A stretch of DNA of 64,000 nt from Treponema_B putidum (GCF_007830595.1 NZ_VLLD01000005.1); one strand, 5' to 3'. Shown: positions 16,478 through 26,024, numbered from the stretch's first letter. The notes: generated by a model not told the origin, from the letters alone. A program made the numbers and translations.

Positions 16478-18208
16478 TTAAAGTTTTGAATCGTCTATCG
16501 AATTAAGCCATTTTTCACATTCAGGGGTAACCGAAGCGATGCAGCCTTCTTCAAAGGGATTTTTTAGGTTTGCAAGTTTTAAAAGCTCCAAGAAGGGAAG
16601 GCTTCCGCCGGCCTTGCAAAGGCGCAAATAATCTTCCCAAGCCTTTTTTCGGTCGGCATTGGCTTTTACCCAGAACTGTAAGGCACAAACTTGAGCCAAG
16701 GTGTAGTCGATGTAATAGAATGGGGAAGCAAAGATGTGCCCCTGCTTTACCCAAAAACCGCCTCGGTTTAGGTAGCCGTTATCGGCATAATCGATTGAAG
16801 GATCGTACTTTAATTCGATTTTATGCCATTCGGCCTTTCTTTCGGCAGGGCTTGCTTCGGGATTTTCATATACCCAATGCTGGAACTCATCGACGGTCGC
16901 TCCATAGGGAAGAAATTCGAAGGCACCGGAAAGATGGGTAAACTTAAATTTTTCGGTTTGGTGTTTAAAGAAAAGCTCCATCCATGGCCATGTAAAAAAC
17001 TCCATACTCATCGAGTGAATTTCGCAAGCCTCAAGGGTCGGCCATCCGTATTCGAGAAGACGTGCATTTCTGCTTTGATAAGCTTGGAAAGCATGGCCTG
17101 CCTCGTGAGTCATAACCTCGACATCGTGCTGGGTTTTGTTAAAGTTTGCAAAGATAAAGGGAACCTTGTACAGAGGAAAGCCCGTACAATAGCCGCCTCC
17201 CGCCTTTCCCTTAGTAGAAAGTAAGTCCATAAGGCCGTAACCGGTCATCATCGTAAAGAATTCGCTTGTTTCGGGCGATAGCTCGTTGTACATCTTCTTT
17301 GCCTGCTCAACAATCCAATCAGGTTCACCCTGAGGAACGGCATTTCCCGTAAGGTATTTAAGCCCGGTGTCGTAATAATAAACCTTATCGAGCTTTAACC
17401 TCTTGCTTTGACGTTTTTTTAAACTTTGGGCAATGGGAACAACAAGCTCGTAAATCTGCTTTCGGTATTTTGCAACCATTTCGGCATTGTATTCGGTTCT
17501 GCCAAGCCGGTCATAGGCAAGCTGAACAAAGTTTTTATAGCCCAGTTTTTTGGCTATCTTTGTGCGTACCTTTACAAGCTCATCATAGATAGAATCGAAT
17601 TCGGCTTCATTTTCTTCAAAAAAACCGTAGTAGGCCTTTGCCGCCGCCTTTCTTACCTCTCTGTCCATGTTTTGCATAAAGGGACTTAATTGGGAAAGGG
17701 TGCGCTTTTCGCCTTGGAATTCGATTTGGGCAGAAGCTATGAGCTTACTGTATTTGCTGGTCAGTTTGTTTTCGGCCATGAGGTCATCCATAATTTCGGG
17801 ACTGAACACCTTTAAGGATAGATCGGTTAAATCAAAGACCTGATGACCGAATTCCTTTTCGAGCTCGGCTCTGAATTTGGACTTGACCATTTCTGCGCCG
17901 AATTCGTTTGAAAGCTTACTAAAAAGAGGACCTGCTTCATCATAAAAGTCGTTCTCTTTATCGTAGAATTCATCCCTTGTGTCGATGGTATGCCTGACCG
18001 AGGCCAAAGAAGACATAGTGCTGTACTCACGGTTGATAGCCTGCACCATATCGATAGCTTCGATTTGTTCTTTTACCGAAGCGGCTGCCTTAAATTTAGA
18101 TAGGGCATCGGCAAAGCCCTTTTCAATAGCCTTCATATCCGGTCTCGTATAAGGCATTTCCTTAAACGGAACCAAAGGCAAAGTTTTTACTGTAGATGTG
18201 TTTGACAT
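16478..18208 (-). CDS. pepF: M3-family oligoendopeptidase F
   Basis: 576 residues, a normal M3B length. The zinc site HEAGH occurs at about residue 365 (VEVMTHEAGHAFQAYQSR), followed by the third ligand region PTLEACEIHSMSMEFF. The enzyme cleaves short peptides in the cytoplasm, fitting an amino-acid-fermenting oral spirochaete that imports peptides. GGAGG precedes the ATG. It is monocistronic, with a terminator immediately downstream. Confidence 0.94.
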   Translation of the reverse strand: MSNTSTVKTLPLVPFKEMPYTRPDMKAIEKGFADALSKFKAAASVKEQIEAIDMVQAINREYSTMSSLASVRHTIDTRDEFYDKENDFYDEAGPLFSKLSNEFGAEMVKSKFRAELEKEFGHQVFDLTDLSLKVFSPEIMDDLMAENKLTSKYSKLIASAQIEFQGEKRTLSQLSPFMQNMDREVRKAAAKAYYGFFEENEAEFDSIYDELVKVRTKIAKKLGYKNFVQLAYDRLGRTEYNAEMVAKYRKQIYELVVPIAQSLKKRQSKRLKLDKVYYYDTGLKYLTGNAVPQGEPDWIVEQAKKMYNELSPETSEFFTMMTGYGLMDLLSTKGKAGGGYCTGFPLYKVPFIFANFNKTQHDVEVMTHEAGHAFQAYQSRNARLLEYGWPTLEACEIHSMSMEFFTWPWMELFFKHQTEKFKFTHLSGAFEFLPYGATVDEFQHWVYENPEASPAERKAEWHKIELKYDPSIDYADNGYLNRGGFWVKQGHIFASPFYYIDYTLAQVCALQFWVKANADRKKAWEDYLRLCKAGGSLPFLELLKLANLKNPFEEGCIASVTPECEKWLNSIDDSKL

Positions 18209-18259
18209 AAGTCCTCCTATGAAAAGTTTTACAAAAACAAGTATATAGAAGAATAAGCC

Positions 18260-19264
18260 TTATGTCAATTGAAAATAATTTTGAATTATAGCTTTATATT
18301 CTTCAATTGTTGAGGCTTGTACCAATTCTTGGCGGAGGCGTGAGCCGTCGGGTATGCCCTTGGTGTAGGCGGCAAAGCGTTTACGCATTTCGCGGCAGGC
18401 TTTTTCTTCTCCCTTTTCATCGCATAAAAAGACGAGCTCTTTAAAGCCGGTGCATATTTTTTGTTCCGTGCTTATTTCGCCGTATGTTCCATTGGTCAAA
18501 AGCTCTCTTGTTTGGGTAAAAATAAAAGGGTTTCCCATGGCGCCGCGGGCAAACATTATGCCGGCACAGCCTGTTTCTTCAAGCATTTTTTGGGCATCCT
18601 CAGGTGAAAATAAATCTCCCGATCCGAAAATAGGAATTTGATAAGGCTTTGCAAATTGAACCAGCTCAGCAAGGATGTTCCAATCGGCCTTGCCCGAATA
18701 CACCTGCGAGCGGGTACGGGGATGGATGGTAAGCATTTTAACCCCGGCATCTATGGCGGCTGCGGCTGCTTCTTTCCAGTTAAGTTTGTCGGCGGTAAAG
18801 CCTGAGCGTATTTTAAGAGTTACGGGAATCTTATAAGGTGCCATAGTATCGTTTACGGCCTTTACAATCCTGTACAAAAGAGGAATGTCCGTCATCAAGG
18901 CTGATCCGGCTCCGTTTTTGGTAATCTTTGCCATGGGGCAGCCCGAATTTATGTCGATACATTCGGGAGAATATTTTTCGGCAATTATGACGGCTGTTTT
19001 TGCCATGTATTCGGGGTTTGATCCGAATATCTGTACGGCATAGGCCTTTTCGTTAGGCGCTCTTCCGATAAGGGTTTCGGTTTTTTCGGAATTCCGCACG
19101 ACGGCCTCCGAAGAGACCATTTCGGTGTATGTAAAATCCGCACCGCAGTCCACGCAGATGGAACGGAATGCCTTGTCGGAGTAGCCTGCAACAGGGGCTA
19201 AAAAGATGTTCCCCGATAAAAGAAGCCCGCCTATTGAGACGGGCTTGTAAAGCAATTCTTCCAT
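18260..19264 (-). CDS. dusB: tRNA-dihydrouridine synthase (DusB-like)
   Basis: 334 residues of an FMN TIM barrel. LAPVAGYSDKAFR near the N-terminus and the catalytic-Cys motif NSGCPMAKITKNGAGSALM (about 106-124) identify a Dus enzyme; RSQVYSGKADW and GIMFARGAMGNPFIF are further Dus motifs. It reduces uridines in tRNA D-loops. It starts 3 bp after the TatD-like gene, so they are one transcript. Assignment to the DusB/Nifr3 subgroup is by resemblance. Confidence 0.93.
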   Translation of the reverse strand: MEELLYKPVSIGGLLLSGNIFLAPVAGYSDKAFRSICVDCGADFTYTEMVSSEAVVRNSEKTETLIGRAPNEKAYAVQIFGSNPEYMAKTAVIIAEKYSPECIDINSGCPMAKITKNGAGSALMTDIPLLYRIVKAVNDTMAPYKIPVTLKIRSGFTADKLNWKEAAAAAIDAGVKMLTIHPRTRSQVYSGKADWNILAELVQFAKPYQIPIFGSGDLFSPEDAQKMLEETGCAGIMFARGAMGNPFIFTQTRELLTNGTYGEISTEQKICTGFKELVFLCDEKGEEKACREMRKRFAAYTKGIPDGSRLRQELVQASTIEEYKAIIQNYFQLT

Positions 19265-19267
19265 GTT

Positions 19268-20041
19268 TTATTCGGGCAGCCGGAAGAGCTTACAGCTGTT
19301 TTTCCAAAGTTGATCGGCAAGTTCTTCAATATCTTTACCCAGCATTTCCGCCATAAACTTCACGGTTTCGATGGTGTTGGCCGGCATATTTCTTTGGCCG
19401 CGATATACCGATGGGGGCATAAAGGGGCTTTCAGATTCGACTACGATGCGGTCAAGGGGAAGGGCTAAAACCGTATCATGCAAATTTCTTGCATTGCGGT
19501 AAGTCAAATTTCCTGCAAAGGAGAAGTACAGAGGAAGCTTTAAGGCTTCTTTTGCATAAATATCGTCTTCTGAATAGCAATGTAAAACGCCTCCTTCTTT
19601 GGGAATCCTTTCCTTTAAGATATCAAGAAGATCTTTTCCGGCTTCTCTATTGTGAATAATTACCGGAAAACCTGCCTTTGAGGCAATGTCAAGCTGGGCT
19701 ATAAAAAGCTCAATCTGGGAGCGTTTATCCCCGTATTTTTTGCAATAATCAAGGCCTATTTCTCCTACAGCCACTACATTTGGTAATTTTAAGCTTTCTT
19801 CTATTGTTTTTTGCCAGTCTTTTCCGGGAGATGTAACTTCAGACGGAGATACACCTACGGCATGGTATACCGCCGGTGAAAACCTAAGAGTTTCATACAC
19901 CTTGGAAAAGTCGTGTAAACTGTTACATATACTTACTATTCTCATTACAGAGCCTTGGCGGGCTTCCTGCACAACGCGTAATTGCTCAATCGGATCGGAA
20001 TAGATCAACCCGACATGAGCATGAGTATCAAAAATCTGCAT
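19268..20041 (-). CDS. TatD-family metal-dependent hydrolase/DNase
   Basis: 257 residues with the TatD metal motifs: DTHAHVG at the N-terminus (HxH), VAVGEIGLDYCKKYGDKRSQ, PVIIHNREAG, GGVLHCYS and VVESESPFMPP. TatD proteins are 3'-5' DNases/RNases or deacylases. It shares a transcript with dusB. The usual C-terminal LYR-type sequence is replaced by SCKLFRLPE. Confidence 0.93.
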   Translation of the reverse strand: MQIFDTHAHVGLIYSDPIEQLRVVQEARQGSVMRIVSICNSLHDFSKVYETLRFSPAVYHAVGVSPSEVTSPGKDWQKTIEESLKLPNVVAVGEIGLDYCKKYGDKRSQIELFIAQLDIASKAGFPVIIHNREAGKDLLDILKERIPKEGGVLHCYSEDDIYAKEALKLPLYFSFAGNLTYRNARNLHDTVLALPLDRIVVESESPFMPPSVYRGQRNMPANTIETVKFMAEMLGKDIEELADQLWKNSCKLFRLPE

Positions 20042-20091
20042 ATTATTCTTCCATGTAAAATTGATATAATAAATTTTTACCTATTAATTAA

Positions 20092-20117
20092 GGTAATATT
20101 ACCGTCCTGTACAGGAT
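20092..20117. promoter_or_regulatory. Pair of adjacent perfect palindromes upstream of tatD-like gene
   Basis: GGTAATATTACC (20092-20103) and TCCTGTACAGGA (20106-20117) lie 2 bp apart, 51-76 bp upstream of the leftward gene. Two-fold symmetry of this size suits a dimeric regulator. No cognate regulator was identified and no T run follows, so a terminator is less likely. Confidence 0.3.
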
Positions 20118-20219
20118 AGCATAGAAATGCTTAATCGTCAACTTAAATTTTAAAAATATCTTGCTTTTTTGATGATTTCAGTATATGATTATCGTATAAG
20201 TATATTTTTGGAGGTATAT

Positions 20220-20921
20220 ATGTATAATGAATGTTTAGATCCTTTGTGTATTGCAGCTCTTGCCTTGTTTTTAGTTATTTCGATTATTCATTTAATCAAG
20301 TGCTTTCAGCAAAGACAAAAATGGGCTGATATGACAAAATTTATGCTGATGCCGGCCCTTCTTTTATTCTTTTTGGCCTTCAGCTTTGTAAGTATTAAAA
20401 CATTTTCAATATTGAATGTTTTAATAATAATTGCTTTGGTTTTCAGTTTTTTGGGAGATGCAATACTTCTTTTTGATAGGGAAAAACAGAATTTTGCTCT
20501 TGGTATCTTATTTTTTGCAATTACACAAATATCTTATATAGTTTTTGCAATACTCGGTGCTAAGGTTGAATATATTCCCATTATCCCCGGAATTGTAGCG
20601 GCATTGATCTTTTTAGCGGCAATTGTTTATATTATAATGAGAACTAAAAAACAATTAAAAGGGCTTAAACCTATTGTAGTGGCTTACGGACTTATAATAT
20701 CACTAATGAGCTGGATTTTTATAGTTTTTGCCTTTGCAAACCCGTCCATAGGGCTTATATTGGCCGCTATTGGAAGTGTTTTGTTTATTATATCGGACAC
20801 TATGGTTTCAGCTAAATACTTTTTTGGCGGCAAGGCCGGAATGCGCTTTCTTATTATGATAACTTATATTTTTGCCCAAGTTTTAATTGTATTCGGAGCC
20901 ATAGGAATTATCGGAGCTTAA
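20220..20921 (+). CDS. YhhN/TMEM86-family membrane protein (lysoplasmalogenase-like)
   Basis: 233 residues from the ATG at 20220, chosen because GGAGG lies 7 bases upstream; an earlier ATG (20169) would add a polar tail without a ribosome site. Eight membrane segments, with the YhhN pattern: VFSFLGDAILLFDREKQNF (Asp in the membrane), GILFFAITQISYIVF, and LFIISDTMVSAKYFF near the C-terminus. Family members hydrolyse lysoplasmalogens; some anaerobes make plasmalogens. The catalytic role is inferred from the family. Confidence 0.85.
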   Translation: MYNECLDPLCIAALALFLVISIIHLIKCFQQRQKWADMTKFMLMPALLLFFLAFSFVSIKTFSILNVLIIIALVFSFLGDAILLFDREKQNFALGILFFAITQISYIVFAILGAKVEYIPIIPGIVAALIFLAAIVYIIMRTKKQLKGLKPIVVAYGLIISLMSWIFIVFAFANPSIGLILAAIGSVLFIISDTMVSAKYFFGGKAGMRFLIMITYIFAQVLIVFGAIGIIGA

Positions 20922-20955
20922 TGGTTTAATAAGAGTCTTTAGTAATTCAAATCGG

Positions 20956-20995
20956 TAAGCGGCTGCGGGTATTTATCCGCTGCCGCTTATTTTTT
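20956..20995 (+). terminator. Terminator after YhhN gene
   Basis: A 13-bp stem with one mismatch (TAAGCGGCTGCGG / CCGCTGCCGCTTA) followed by TTTTTT. It begins 35 bp after the stop codon. Confidence 0.8.
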
Positions 20996-21104
20996 ACAGT
21001 TACAATATGGTTGGCCTTTTTGAGTCAAGTTGATATGTAAGAATATATGCATAATTATATTTTAGAAAAATGCGGAAAGACGCAAAAATCTAAAATGAGG
21101 TAAG

Positions 21105-21176
21105 ATGCTTATGAAAATAGCTGAAAGACAAATGTTCAAGGTGATATATATGCGGCATGGAAGAATTGCTTTATGA
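21105..21176 (+). CDS. Possible 23-codon small ORF in a 340-bp gap
   Basis: The gap 20922-21262 holds the terminator above, this short frame and a TATAAT (21239-21244) before the next gene. The frame has a GAGG site 4 bases before its ATG and encodes a basic peptide with two further Met codons. Nothing else supports expression; it could be chance. Confidence 0.2.
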   Translation: MLMKIAERQMFKVIYMRHGRIAL

Positions 21177-21262
21177 ATAAGTTTTTAACTTCTTTTCCGA
21201 TTTTTTTTACTATGCACTTTTCTTTTATCGAAAATATGCTATAATACTACGAGGTGGTATGC

Positions 21263-22231
21263 ATGATTACTGATAAACGGAAAATAGAGGCTTTGAGTAA
21301 AGCTCCTCTTTTTGCAGGATGGGATGAAATCTACTTAAAAGACATAGCCGATAAGGCAGGGGTAGACAGCTATCAAAAAGGGGATATCATTTTTAGGCAG
21401 GACGCAAAGGGAGACCGTTTTTATATTATTGTAGAAGGGAATGTTATAATTTTATCGCCTGAAGATAATTCAGTTCTTGCCGAATTTGTAAGCGGTGAAA
21501 TGTTCGGAGAAACGGCAATGCTGACAGGCGAGGAGCAAAAAGCTATAGCTTCTGCCAATGAAGATTCTATTATTCTTTCTTTTCCTAAAGAAGGCACTCC
21601 TATGGAAGACGTTTTTAAGGATAATCCTATAACCTACGCTCAACTTTTAAAGTCTTACTTGGTAATGGTTTCAAGAAGAACCCGAAAGGCTAACTCTTTA
21701 ATAAAAGAAAACTCCCCCATTATGCAAGAATTGCAAAAGCAGGTTTATGGCGATAAGCTTACAGGGCTTTTAAACAAGGCCTATCTTGAAGAAAACATTG
21801 CAAAGTTTATGAAAAGCTCTTTTTCTCTAATTATGATGAAACCCGACAACTTTAAAGCTATAAACGACACCTACGGCCACGAAAAAGGAGATGCCTGTCT
21901 TACCTTTATAGGTAATCATTTAAGCCGTTTTTTGGATACGGATTCGGTTCTAATCCGTTATCAGGGAAACGAATTTGCCGTTTTAACGCCTGAGCAGGGA
22001 AAAAAAGCCTCAGCTGTTTTAGCCGAAAAAATAAAGTCGGAGCTTGAAAGCCTCGATATTTCTCCGGTTTTAAACAGCCCCTTTAAATTGAGCATGAGTT
22101 TAGGTATTTTACTTTATCCCGATACGAAGATTGAAAAAACTGACTTTATAAAACGATGTGCCGAGATACCTCTTATCGGACGGGGGCGCGGAGGCTCTCT
22201 GATTCTCTTTGAGGAGGACATAAATGAATAG
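21263..22231 (+). CDS. Cyclic-nucleotide-binding domain plus degenerate GGDEF protein
   Basis: 322 residues from the ATG at 21263; GAGGTGG lies just upstream, and the earlier in-frame GTG at 21254 falls inside it. Residues ~12-130 form a cNMP-binding (CRP-like) domain (GDRFYIIVEGNVIIL, GEMFGETAMLTGEE). Residues ~165-320 form a GGDEF domain (DKLTGLLNKAYLE, FKAINDTYGHEKGDACL), but the signature loop reads YQGNEF rather than GGDEF. It is probably catalytically dead, acting as a sensor or GTP/c-di-GMP-binding partner. It overlaps the next, paralogous gene by 8 bp. Confidence 0.9.
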   Translation: MITDKRKIEALSKAPLFAGWDEIYLKDIADKAGVDSYQKGDIIFRQDAKGDRFYIIVEGNVIILSPEDNSVLAEFVSGEMFGETAMLTGEEQKAIASANEDSIILSFPKEGTPMEDVFKDNPITYAQLLKSYLVMVSRRTRKANSLIKENSPIMQELQKQVYGDKLTGLLNKAYLEENIAKFMKSSFSLIMMKPDNFKAINDTYGHEKGDACLTFIGNHLSRFLDTDSVLIRYQGNEFAVLTPEQGKKASAVLAEKIKSELESLDISPVLNSPFKLSMSLGILLYPDTKIEKTDFIKRCAEIPLIGRGRGGSLILFEEDINE

Positions 22232-23192
22232 CTCAAAACAAAAATGGCTTGAAATTTTACAAAAGGCGCGGCTTTTTGACCATCTTTCTATAAAAGAAAT
22301 TGAAGTTTTAGCTGAGGCAATGTTTTATGCCGAATTTGAAGCAGGTCATGCTCTTGTCTATGAAGGAGAATCGGGCAATGAGCTTTTTATCATAGTAAAA
22401 GGCACTATTTCCGTTTCGGTAAAATCGGAAGGAAAGGAAATAGAGCTTGTCCGTCTGGGAGCGGGAGATTTTTTCGGTGAAATGGCAATGCTGGAACAAG
22501 AGCACCGCTCGGCGACATGCCAAGCTGTTGAACCTACTTCCTGTCTTGTTCTAAAATCTCAAGATTTTTCTTCTTTAATTATAGATCAGCCGAAAATAGC
22601 TTCGACGGTTTTGTACAATATGCTTAAGATTACTGGCAGCCGATTAAGTAAGACGGACGGCCTTTTGTCGCAGATAATCCGGTGGGGTGATGATGCAAAA
22701 AAAAGAGCTATTACCGACGAGTTTACAGGGCTTTACAATCGAAGATATTTAGATGAATCTTTTGAAAGCCTTCTTAAACGCTGTGTCCGCCAGCATATCG
22801 GGGTCAGCTTTGCCATGGTAGATATTGATCACTTTGGCCGGCTTAATAAAGATTATGGAGCCGTCTTTTGCGACAAGGTTCTGTTATCCATTGTCGAAGT
22901 TTTTAAGCGCAATTTTGATACTGACGATATTTTAATCCGGTACGGCGGAGATGAATTTTCGTTTATTATCAGAGGAATATTGGAAAGAGCCGAATATCAG
23001 TGTAAAAGGGTATGTACCGAAGTTAATGCTTTAACTTTTCAAGAACACCCTGAATTACGGGTTTCATGTTCAATCGGGCTTGCCGTATATGACGAAAAGA
23101 TGACTACACCTGAACTCTTAAAATTTTCAGATACGGCTCTTTATTCTGCCAAAGAGGGCGGCAGAAACAGGGTCTTTATCTATCAAAAATAG
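22224..23192 (+). CDS. Cyclic-nucleotide-binding domain plus GGDEF diguanylate cyclase
   Basis: 322 residues with the same architecture as its upstream neighbour: cNMP-binding domain (GNELFIIVKGTISVSV, LGAGDFFGEMAMLEQEHRSA) and GGDEF domain. Here the signature is intact (RYGGDEFSFII), as is the substrate segment DEFTGLYNRRYLDESF, so it should make c-di-GMP. GAGGAGG precedes the ATG. The tandem pair probably arose by duplication and may work as an active/inactive heterodimer responding to a small ligand. Confidence 0.92.
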   Translation: MNSSKQKWLEILQKARLFDHLSIKEIEVLAEAMFYAEFEAGHALVYEGESGNELFIIVKGTISVSVKSEGKEIELVRLGAGDFFGEMAMLEQEHRSATCQAVEPTSCLVLKSQDFSSLIIDQPKIASTVLYNMLKITGSRLSKTDGLLSQIIRWGDDAKKRAITDEFTGLYNRRYLDESFESLLKRCVRQHIGVSFAMVDIDHFGRLNKDYGAVFCDKVLLSIVEVFKRNFDTDDILIRYGGDEFSFIIRGILERAEYQCKRVCTEVNALTFQEHPELRVSCSIGLAVYDEKMTTPELLKFSDTALYSAKEGGRNRVFIYQK

Positions 23193-23387
23193 AAAGTTTT
23201 ACCGGAGTGTGTTCTTTAACATAATCAATGATATTCATCTTAGACACTTCCCAGCTCTACAAAGTCGGTAGAAATTTTATATGCTAAAAATTCCTTTTGA
23301 TAAAAGATTTGTTATTGATTGTATTGATTATACCATAAGGCGAGGATTTAAAAAAAAGCTTAAATGTTCTAATAAAAGGATATTTGC

Positions 23388-24560
23388 TCATTTAGATTTT
23401 TCAGGTCTTGGTATAATTACTTTAAATTGTTCACCTTGGATATCATTTATTAATTCTATATTAGGCTGTTCGGATATAGCTCTTTTAATTCCTGACCCTA
23501 AACCGCTAAAAGGTAAAAGATGTAAAGCGTAAGAAACTAATTGGTTATTTCTTATTACGGGATTTCCGAATTTTATTTCTTCGACAGTCAGACTATTAGG
23601 CAGTTTACCCGGGCTAATTATTTCAACTCTATTATCAAAAATGAGAATTCTAATCGGGGAATTTTTAAAATAATCTCTATGCAGCAAGGCATTTTGTAAT
23701 ATTTCAATAAGCGCTATTTCGGAGATTTCAAGAATACCTGTCGAATTAAAACCCTGTTCTTTTTGAACATGGTGTAAACAAGATTTTAAATATCTCATAG
23801 CTTCATCAAAAAGTTCGGGGATTGTTCCTCTTAAATCCGAAGGTTTGCTTTTATAGTAATTTTCCGATATATCGTTTCCAAAAAAAGAGACAAATTTAAT
23901 CGTAAAAGCCGGTTTTATTTCTTGAGGATTTTTTCCAAAAAAAAGTAATCCCGCAAGCGTTAAGTGTTCATTTCGTAAAACCCGTTTTGCTTTTAAGGCC
24001 TGCTCAAGATTTAATCCCTTATCTTCATATGTTGTTCCGAATTCTTTTTTAAAAAAGTCTGAAAATTTTTCTTTATTGATATCATCGACGGAGGATCCAT
24101 AAACTTCCATTTCATCTGCAAGCAAATTTGCACTTTGTTGGAATAAACGCATTATTTCCGAATTATCGGTAACAAGTCTTTTATTTGCTCCTTGTTTTAT
24201 AAATATTTCGCCTTTTGATGTTTTATAAGGTTTATTTATTCCTTCTTGAATATGAATAGCTAAAATATATTTAGTTTCAGGGGTTTCTATTTTTAATACT
24301 TCGGTTGCAATATAAACAGGAGGCTTTAAATTATCGGCAGCTTGAGATATCCTTTTATCATAATCCTCTATTTTTTCGGGAGATAAGCCTACTATGCCGC
24401 CGGTAACATCCTTAATTCCAATTAAAATAAGCCCGCCTATGGAATTAGACATTGCAACAATTTCTTGTGCTATGCTTTCCAAATTAGGCAAATCTTGTTT
24501 AAATTGAACTTTGCTTGTTTCTCCCAATGTAATAATTTCCAATATATCTTTAGTATTCAT
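23388..24560 (-). CDS. AlbA_2 (Schlafen-like) DNA-binding domain / ATP-binding protein
   Basis: 390 residues. The N-terminal AlbA_2 domain (residues ~10-125) carries ETSKVQFKQDLPNLESIAQE and IVAMSNSIGGLILIGIKD. The C-terminal part has the RecG-like/HATPase_c_4 pattern: EILQNALLHRDYFKNSPIRI, then VEIISPGKLPNSLTVEEIKF and GSGIKRA. Such proteins are often labelled transcriptional regulators or RecG-related and are accessory genes of unclear function. It is the last of a leftward series; no partner gene is recognisable. Confidence 0.85.
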   Translation of the reverse strand: MNTKDILEIITLGETSKVQFKQDLPNLESIAQEIVAMSNSIGGLILIGIKDVTGGIVGLSPEKIEDYDKRISQAADNLKPPVYIATEVLKIETPETKYILAIHIQEGINKPYKTSKGEIFIKQGANKRLVTDNSEIMRLFQQSANLLADEMEVYGSSVDDINKEKFSDFFKKEFGTTYEDKGLNLEQALKAKRVLRNEHLTLAGLLFFGKNPQEIKPAFTIKFVSFFGNDISENYYKSKPSDLRGTIPELFDEAMRYLKSCLHHVQKEQGFNSTGILEISEIALIEILQNALLHRDYFKNSPIRILIFDNRVEIISPGKLPNSLTVEEIKFGNPVIRNNQLVSYALHLLPFSGLGSGIKRAISEQPNIELINDIQGEQFKVIIPRPEKSK

Positions 24561-24582
24561 AAATGCATATCTCCATTTATTT

Positions 24583-25257
24583 TTATATCTTCCCCTTTTT
24601 ATACATTATCCTTGTGTAGATAATTGTGATTGCGGCTCCTACAGGGATGAGCATGCTTATGGCCTTTCCAAGTTGAGGCATTGCAATAAAAAGAATCAGC
24701 ATAAAAACGAATGGGACTACGGCAATCTTAGGATTTTTTGCAACGAAGACTACCAAGAGGCCGCCGAAAAGGGCTGGCAGGATATTTTTAAAGGCCGGTG
24801 CCATGATGGGAGATTCCAATATGGGTTTTAATTGAGTCAATAAAAGCATTCCCAACACCAAGATGAGGGTTGTAGTAATGGAAGAAACTGCGACGGCTAT
24901 TGTAGTAACCACATCACCTTCTTCGGTATTGGCCTCAACCTTTGCAGCTTCCAAAGCCAAAACTCCGCAGGGGACTTTTAGGTTCGTTAGGTTTCCTGTA
25001 ATAAAGCCTACATATGTCCCGCCTGCACCGAGCATGGGTGCAAAGGTAAAGGCTTCGATAATGCCTACCGGCCAAAAAACAACGGCCACACCGAAAAGCC
25101 CCCTTAAAAGGAGCCAAAAATTAGGCCAAGTATTATAGTAAATACAGGTAAAAAGAGGATAAGAAAGAAACATTATAATGGCTATTATCATCCATGTTCT
25201 TCCCCACCTATGTATGCTTTTTTCGTATGAGCTGAATTCGATTTGTTTATCTTGCAT
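24583..25257 (-). CDS. Integral membrane protein, unknown (pair member 1)
   Basis: 224 residues with about five to six membrane segments and no signal peptide. A Gly-rich loop FAPMLGAGGTYVGFITGNLT and a conserved-looking CGVLALEAAKVEANTEEGDV loop suggest a transporter or channel subunit. AGGAG precedes the ATG. It lies 26 bp after the second membrane gene, so the two form a pair, probably a two-component transporter. No family named with certainty. Confidence 0.7.
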   Translation of the reverse strand: MQDKQIEFSSYEKSIHRWGRTWMIIAIIMFLSYPLFTCIYYNTWPNFWLLLRGLFGVAVVFWPVGIIEAFTFAPMLGAGGTYVGFITGNLTNLKVPCGVLALEAAKVEANTEEGDVVTTIAVAVSSITTTLILVLGMLLLTQLKPILESPIMAPAFKNILPALFGGLLVVFVAKNPKIAVVPFVFMLILFIAMPQLGKAISMLIPVGAAITIIYTRIMYKKGKI

Positions 25258-25283
25258 AAAATTCTCCTATAAACTTAGACAAT

Positions 25284-26003
25284 TTAAACTATCAACATAG
25301 TAATCGGAATGGAAAATGCCATCCCGCCCAAAAGGCTTATCGGCATCGCATAGCTTTCAAGCCATTTAGCGCTTGTTTTTTTTACGATTAAACCGCAGAT
25401 AAGCATTAAAAGAGCCGAAAAGAACATCACAAAAACCGGAATCCAGCCCTTAAGCCCGAACCTGATTTCAGAAAATATCATTCCTAAAAAGGCGGAAATC
25501 ATTCCCATAAAAAGGGCATCGATGAGGAGCTTACTCCATTTTTCATCCTTGGACTTCATCTTAATAAGATTTTTTTGCATCTTAGGCAGAAAAAGAGCAA
25601 TCACGACAATCCCCGAAATTATTCCAAGAGCCATAACCCAAGAAATAGTCGTATAGGCTGCTGCATCTGCAATAGGCTGATCCAAGGGAATATCTAAGAC
25701 GGAAGCTGCCGTGCTTGCCGCCGTAAGTTCATAGGTTAAAGCCCCTAAAACCGAAAGCCGGAGCCAGGGCAGAGGAAGGCCTAAAAATTTAGAAAGGCTT
25801 ATCATGCCCAAAATTATGGAAATAGCTGGGGCAACCGTAAAAATCGCCGCTCCCGAGATAATTTGCTTTATCTTTTTTTTGGACATATTGAGCTCTTTTG
25901 CCCGCTTTAAAGCCTTTATCAAAAAAAAGACGGATTGAATTAAAACAAAGAGTATTACAACTCCTGCAAACCAAAAGAGAATAGAACTATTAACATCAAA
26001 CAT
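25284..26003 (-). CDS. Integral membrane protein, DUF5058-like (pair member 2)
   Basis: 239 residues with about six membrane segments: an N-terminal helix, a basic KRAKELNMSKKKIKQI loop, then SGAAIFTVAPAISIILGMIS and AYTTISWVMALGIISG. It resembles proteins annotated DUF5058 (memory only). AAGGAG precedes the ATG. It lies 21 bp after gyrB and upstream of its pair member. Substrate unknown. Confidence 0.7.
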   Translation of the reverse strand: MFDVNSSILFWFAGVVILFVLIQSVFFLIKALKRAKELNMSKKKIKQIISGAAIFTVAPAISIILGMISLSKFLGLPLPWLRLSVLGALTYELTAASTAASVLDIPLDQPIADAAAYTTISWVMALGIISGIVVIALFLPKMQKNLIKMKSKDEKWSKLLIDALFMGMISAFLGMIFSEIRFGLKGWIPVFVMFFSALLMLICGLIVKKTSAKWLESYAMPISLLGGMAFSIPITMLIV

Positions 26004-26024
26004 ACATACTCCTTAAATTAGATA

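Noticed and set aside
23193..23387. Short minus-strand frame (about 20 codons) and leftover coding-like sequence after the GGDEF gene
   Set aside because: No start signal or recognisable family; an upstream in-frame stop is present. Might be decayed DNA but cannot be supported.
23281..23532. Plus-strand ORF of 83 codons
   Set aside because: Overlaps the 3' part of the well-supported AlbA_2 gene on the other strand; no family.
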